Below are positions 4,806 through 7,516 of a stretch of 7,516 bases of DNA, piece by piece. The number at the start of each line of letters is the position of its first letter. Within the stretch, counting starts at the first letter, position 1. A program made the translations under genes and the position numbers. The DNA comes from Gammaproteobacteria bacterium (GTDB lineage: Bacteria > Pseudomonadota > Gammaproteobacteria > Chromatiales > Chromatiaceae). The DNA lies in assembly GCA_029287695.1 (NCBI GenBank), contig JARFQQ010000186.1, forward strand, positions 1 through 7,516, read 5' to 3'. The notes below the pieces were generated by a model. The model made no database searches. It saw only the letters and a program-made list of their open reading frames with translations, and was not told where the DNA came from.

Positions 4806-6532
4806 GTGGAACTCAGTGGTGCCGAGATCGTCGTTCAGTCATTGAAGGACGAGGGCGTGGAATTCGTTTTCGGCTATCCGGGCGGAGCGGTTCTTCACAT
4901 TTACGACGCGATCTTCCGACAGGAAGACGTGCGTCATGTCCTCGTTCGACACGAACAGGGCGCAACCCATGCAGCCGATGGATATTCGCGCTCCAGCGGA
5001 AAGCCCGGTGTGGTCCTCGTGACCTCGGGCCCCGGGGCTACCAATGCAGTGACCGGTATCGCCACGGCCCACATGGACTCCATCCCCATGGTCATCATCA
5101 CGGGCCAGGTCATCTCGCCGCTGATTGGTACAGATGCCTTCCAGGAAGTGGATACCATCGGTATCACACGCCCGTGCGTAAAACACAATTTTCTCGTCAA
5201 GCGTGTCGAGGATCTGGCCGAGACCATGCGCAAGGCGTTTCATATCGCCACCTCGGGCCGACCGGGCCCTGTTGTTGTTGACATTCCCAAGGACATCACA
5301 GACCCCTCGGTCAAGATTCCCTACGAGTATCCCAAGTCGATCAAGATGCGCTCCTACAGCCCGGTCGACAAGGGACACCTTGGCCAGATCAAGAAGGCGG
5401 TCCGGATGATCACGGAGGCAAAGCGCCCGATCGTCTACTCGGGCGGGGGAACTGTGCTCAACGATGCCAGTGCCGAATTGACCGATCTTGTAAGGACACT
5501 TGGCCTGCCGGTTACGCAAACCCTCATGGGCCTGGGTGCATTCCCCGCCACCGACAAGCAGAATCTCGGCATGCTGGGTATGCACGGTACCTACGAGGCC
5601 AACATGGCGATGCATGAATCCGATGTGCTCATCGCCGTCGGCGCACGCTTTGACGACCGGGTCACGGGCAAGATCGCCCAATTCTGTCCGCAGGCGAAGA
5701 TTATCCATATCGATATCGACCCTTCGTCGATTTCCAAGAATGTCCGGGTCGACGTACCGATCGTCGGTTCCGTCAAGAGCGTTCTTTCCGACATGCTCAA
5801 GGTGATCCACGAGAGCGGGGCCAGGCCCGATCCCGAAAACCTTGAAAACTGGTGGGAACGCATCGAGGCATGGCGCGGGCTCCACTGCCTGCACTACGAG
5901 CAGGACGGCGAACTCATCAAGCCCCAGTATGCCGTCGAGGTCATGAACAGGGTGACGCACGGCGATGCCTTCGTGACTTCAGACGTGGGACAGCACCAGA
6001 TGTTTGCTGCCCAGTTCTATCAGTTCGACAAGCCGCGCCGCTGGATCAACTCCGGCGGCCTCGGGACCATGGGATTCGGCCTGCCGTCTGCCATGGGTGT
6101 CCAGTTTGCGCATCCGGACAGCATGGTCGCCTGTGTCACAGGGGAGGCCAGTATCCTCATGTGTATCCAGGAGCTGGCGACATGCAAGCAGTATGATCTG
6201 CCGATCAAGATCCTGTTGCTCAACAATGGTTACATGGGCATGGTCCGCCAGTGGCAGGAGATGTTCTACGAAGGGCGTTATTCGCACTCCTATGTCGATG
6301 CATTGCCGGACTTCGTCGAGCTCGCAGAGAGTTTCGGTCATGTCGGCATGCGCGTGACCGATCCCGGTCAGCTCGAGGATGCGATGCAGGAGATGTTCGA
6401 TCGCAAGAATGACCTCGTCTTCATGGATGTCGCTGTCGATCCCGAAGTGAATGTCTACCCGATGATCGAGGCGGGCAAGGGTCACCACGAGATGCATCTC
6501 TCTCCGACCCGCAAGAGCAGAGGAGCGGCCTG

Positions 6533-6533
<1 letters not shown>
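4806..6533 (+). CDS. ilvI: Acetohydroxyacid (acetolactate) synthase large subunit
   Basis: This 575-residue catalytic subunit condenses two pyruvates to acetolactate, or pyruvate with 2-ketobutyrate to acetohydroxybutyrate, using ThDP, Mg2+ and FAD. It is the first common step to valine, leucine and isoleucine. The GTG start gives MELSGAEIVV, as in E. coli IlvI (574 residues). FGYPGGAVLHIYDA (22-35) and RHEQGATHAADGYSR hold the ThDP-activating glutamate (E50). The central FAD domain contains RFDDRVTGKI and IHIDIDPSSISKN. The C-terminal ThDP/Mg motif reads GEA (446-448) then NN (473-474), where the family consensus is GDG...NN. MVRQWQEMFYEGRYSHSY follows as usual. Everything else is intact, so I judge it active. 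It shares a TGATG junction with ilvH. The symbol ilvI is chosen for its pairing with an ilvH-type subunit; ilvB is also used for such genes. Confidence 0.97.

Positions 6534-7516
<983 letters not shown>

Noticed and set aside
4839..5960. 373-codon open frame on the minus strand inside ilvI
   Set aside because: It lies wholly antisense to a strongly conserved enzyme and has a His/Asp/Arg-rich composition typical of a shadow frame, with no recognisable motif.
5979..6497. 172-codon open frame on the minus strand inside ilvI
   Set aside because: It is antisense to the conserved C-terminal ThDP domain and shows no motif of its own, so it is a shadow frame.

Overview
The window (7,516 bp, moderately GC-rich) looks like core chromosome of a gammaproteobacterium. 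The reasons are the full-length, E. coli-like RecJ, the 163-codon IlvH, the class I IlvC, a yidD gene, and a DUF4124 secreted protein beside ilvI. The genus cannot be told from the sequence. I see no mobile element, tRNA, rRNA, CRISPR array or phage gene. 

Layout: (1) Positions 1-13 look like the 3' half of a terminator for a gene left of the window. (2) 19-450 (minus) is a small two-CxxC zinc-ribbon protein of unknown function, read from a promoter in an AT-rich island at about 470-610. (3) 716-3692 (plus) is a tightly packed three-gene unit: yidD, then a HIT/GalT-superfamily protein resembling GDP-hexose phosphorylases, then recJ. Each junction overlaps by exactly 10 nt, which suggests translational coupling. 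(4) 3774-4579 (minus, convergent with recJ) is a two-gene unit: a DUF4124 protein with a signal peptide, then a MIF-family tautomerase, joined by a TGATG overlap. (5) 4806-7516 (plus, divergent from DUF4124) is the branched-chain amino acid operon ilvI-ilvH-ilvC, with ilvC cut by the window end. 

Function: IlvI and IlvH form acetohydroxyacid synthase. IlvC converts its product to the dihydroxyacid precursor of valine and isoleucine. The three genes lie in pathway order, and ilvI and ilvH share a TGATG junction. RecJ is the 5'-3' single-strand exonuclease of repair and recombination, and YidD assists membrane protein insertion. Why these two share an operon with a nucleotide-phosphorylase-like protein is not clear. 

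No wholly new system is evident. The best leads are the HIT/GalT-like protein between yidD and recJ, the bacterial MIF homologue lacking the CxxC motif, the Gly-Glu-Ala version of the ThDP motif in IlvI, and a perfect dyad over the -35 region of the ilvI promoter followed by a hairpin just before the ilvI ribosome binding site.
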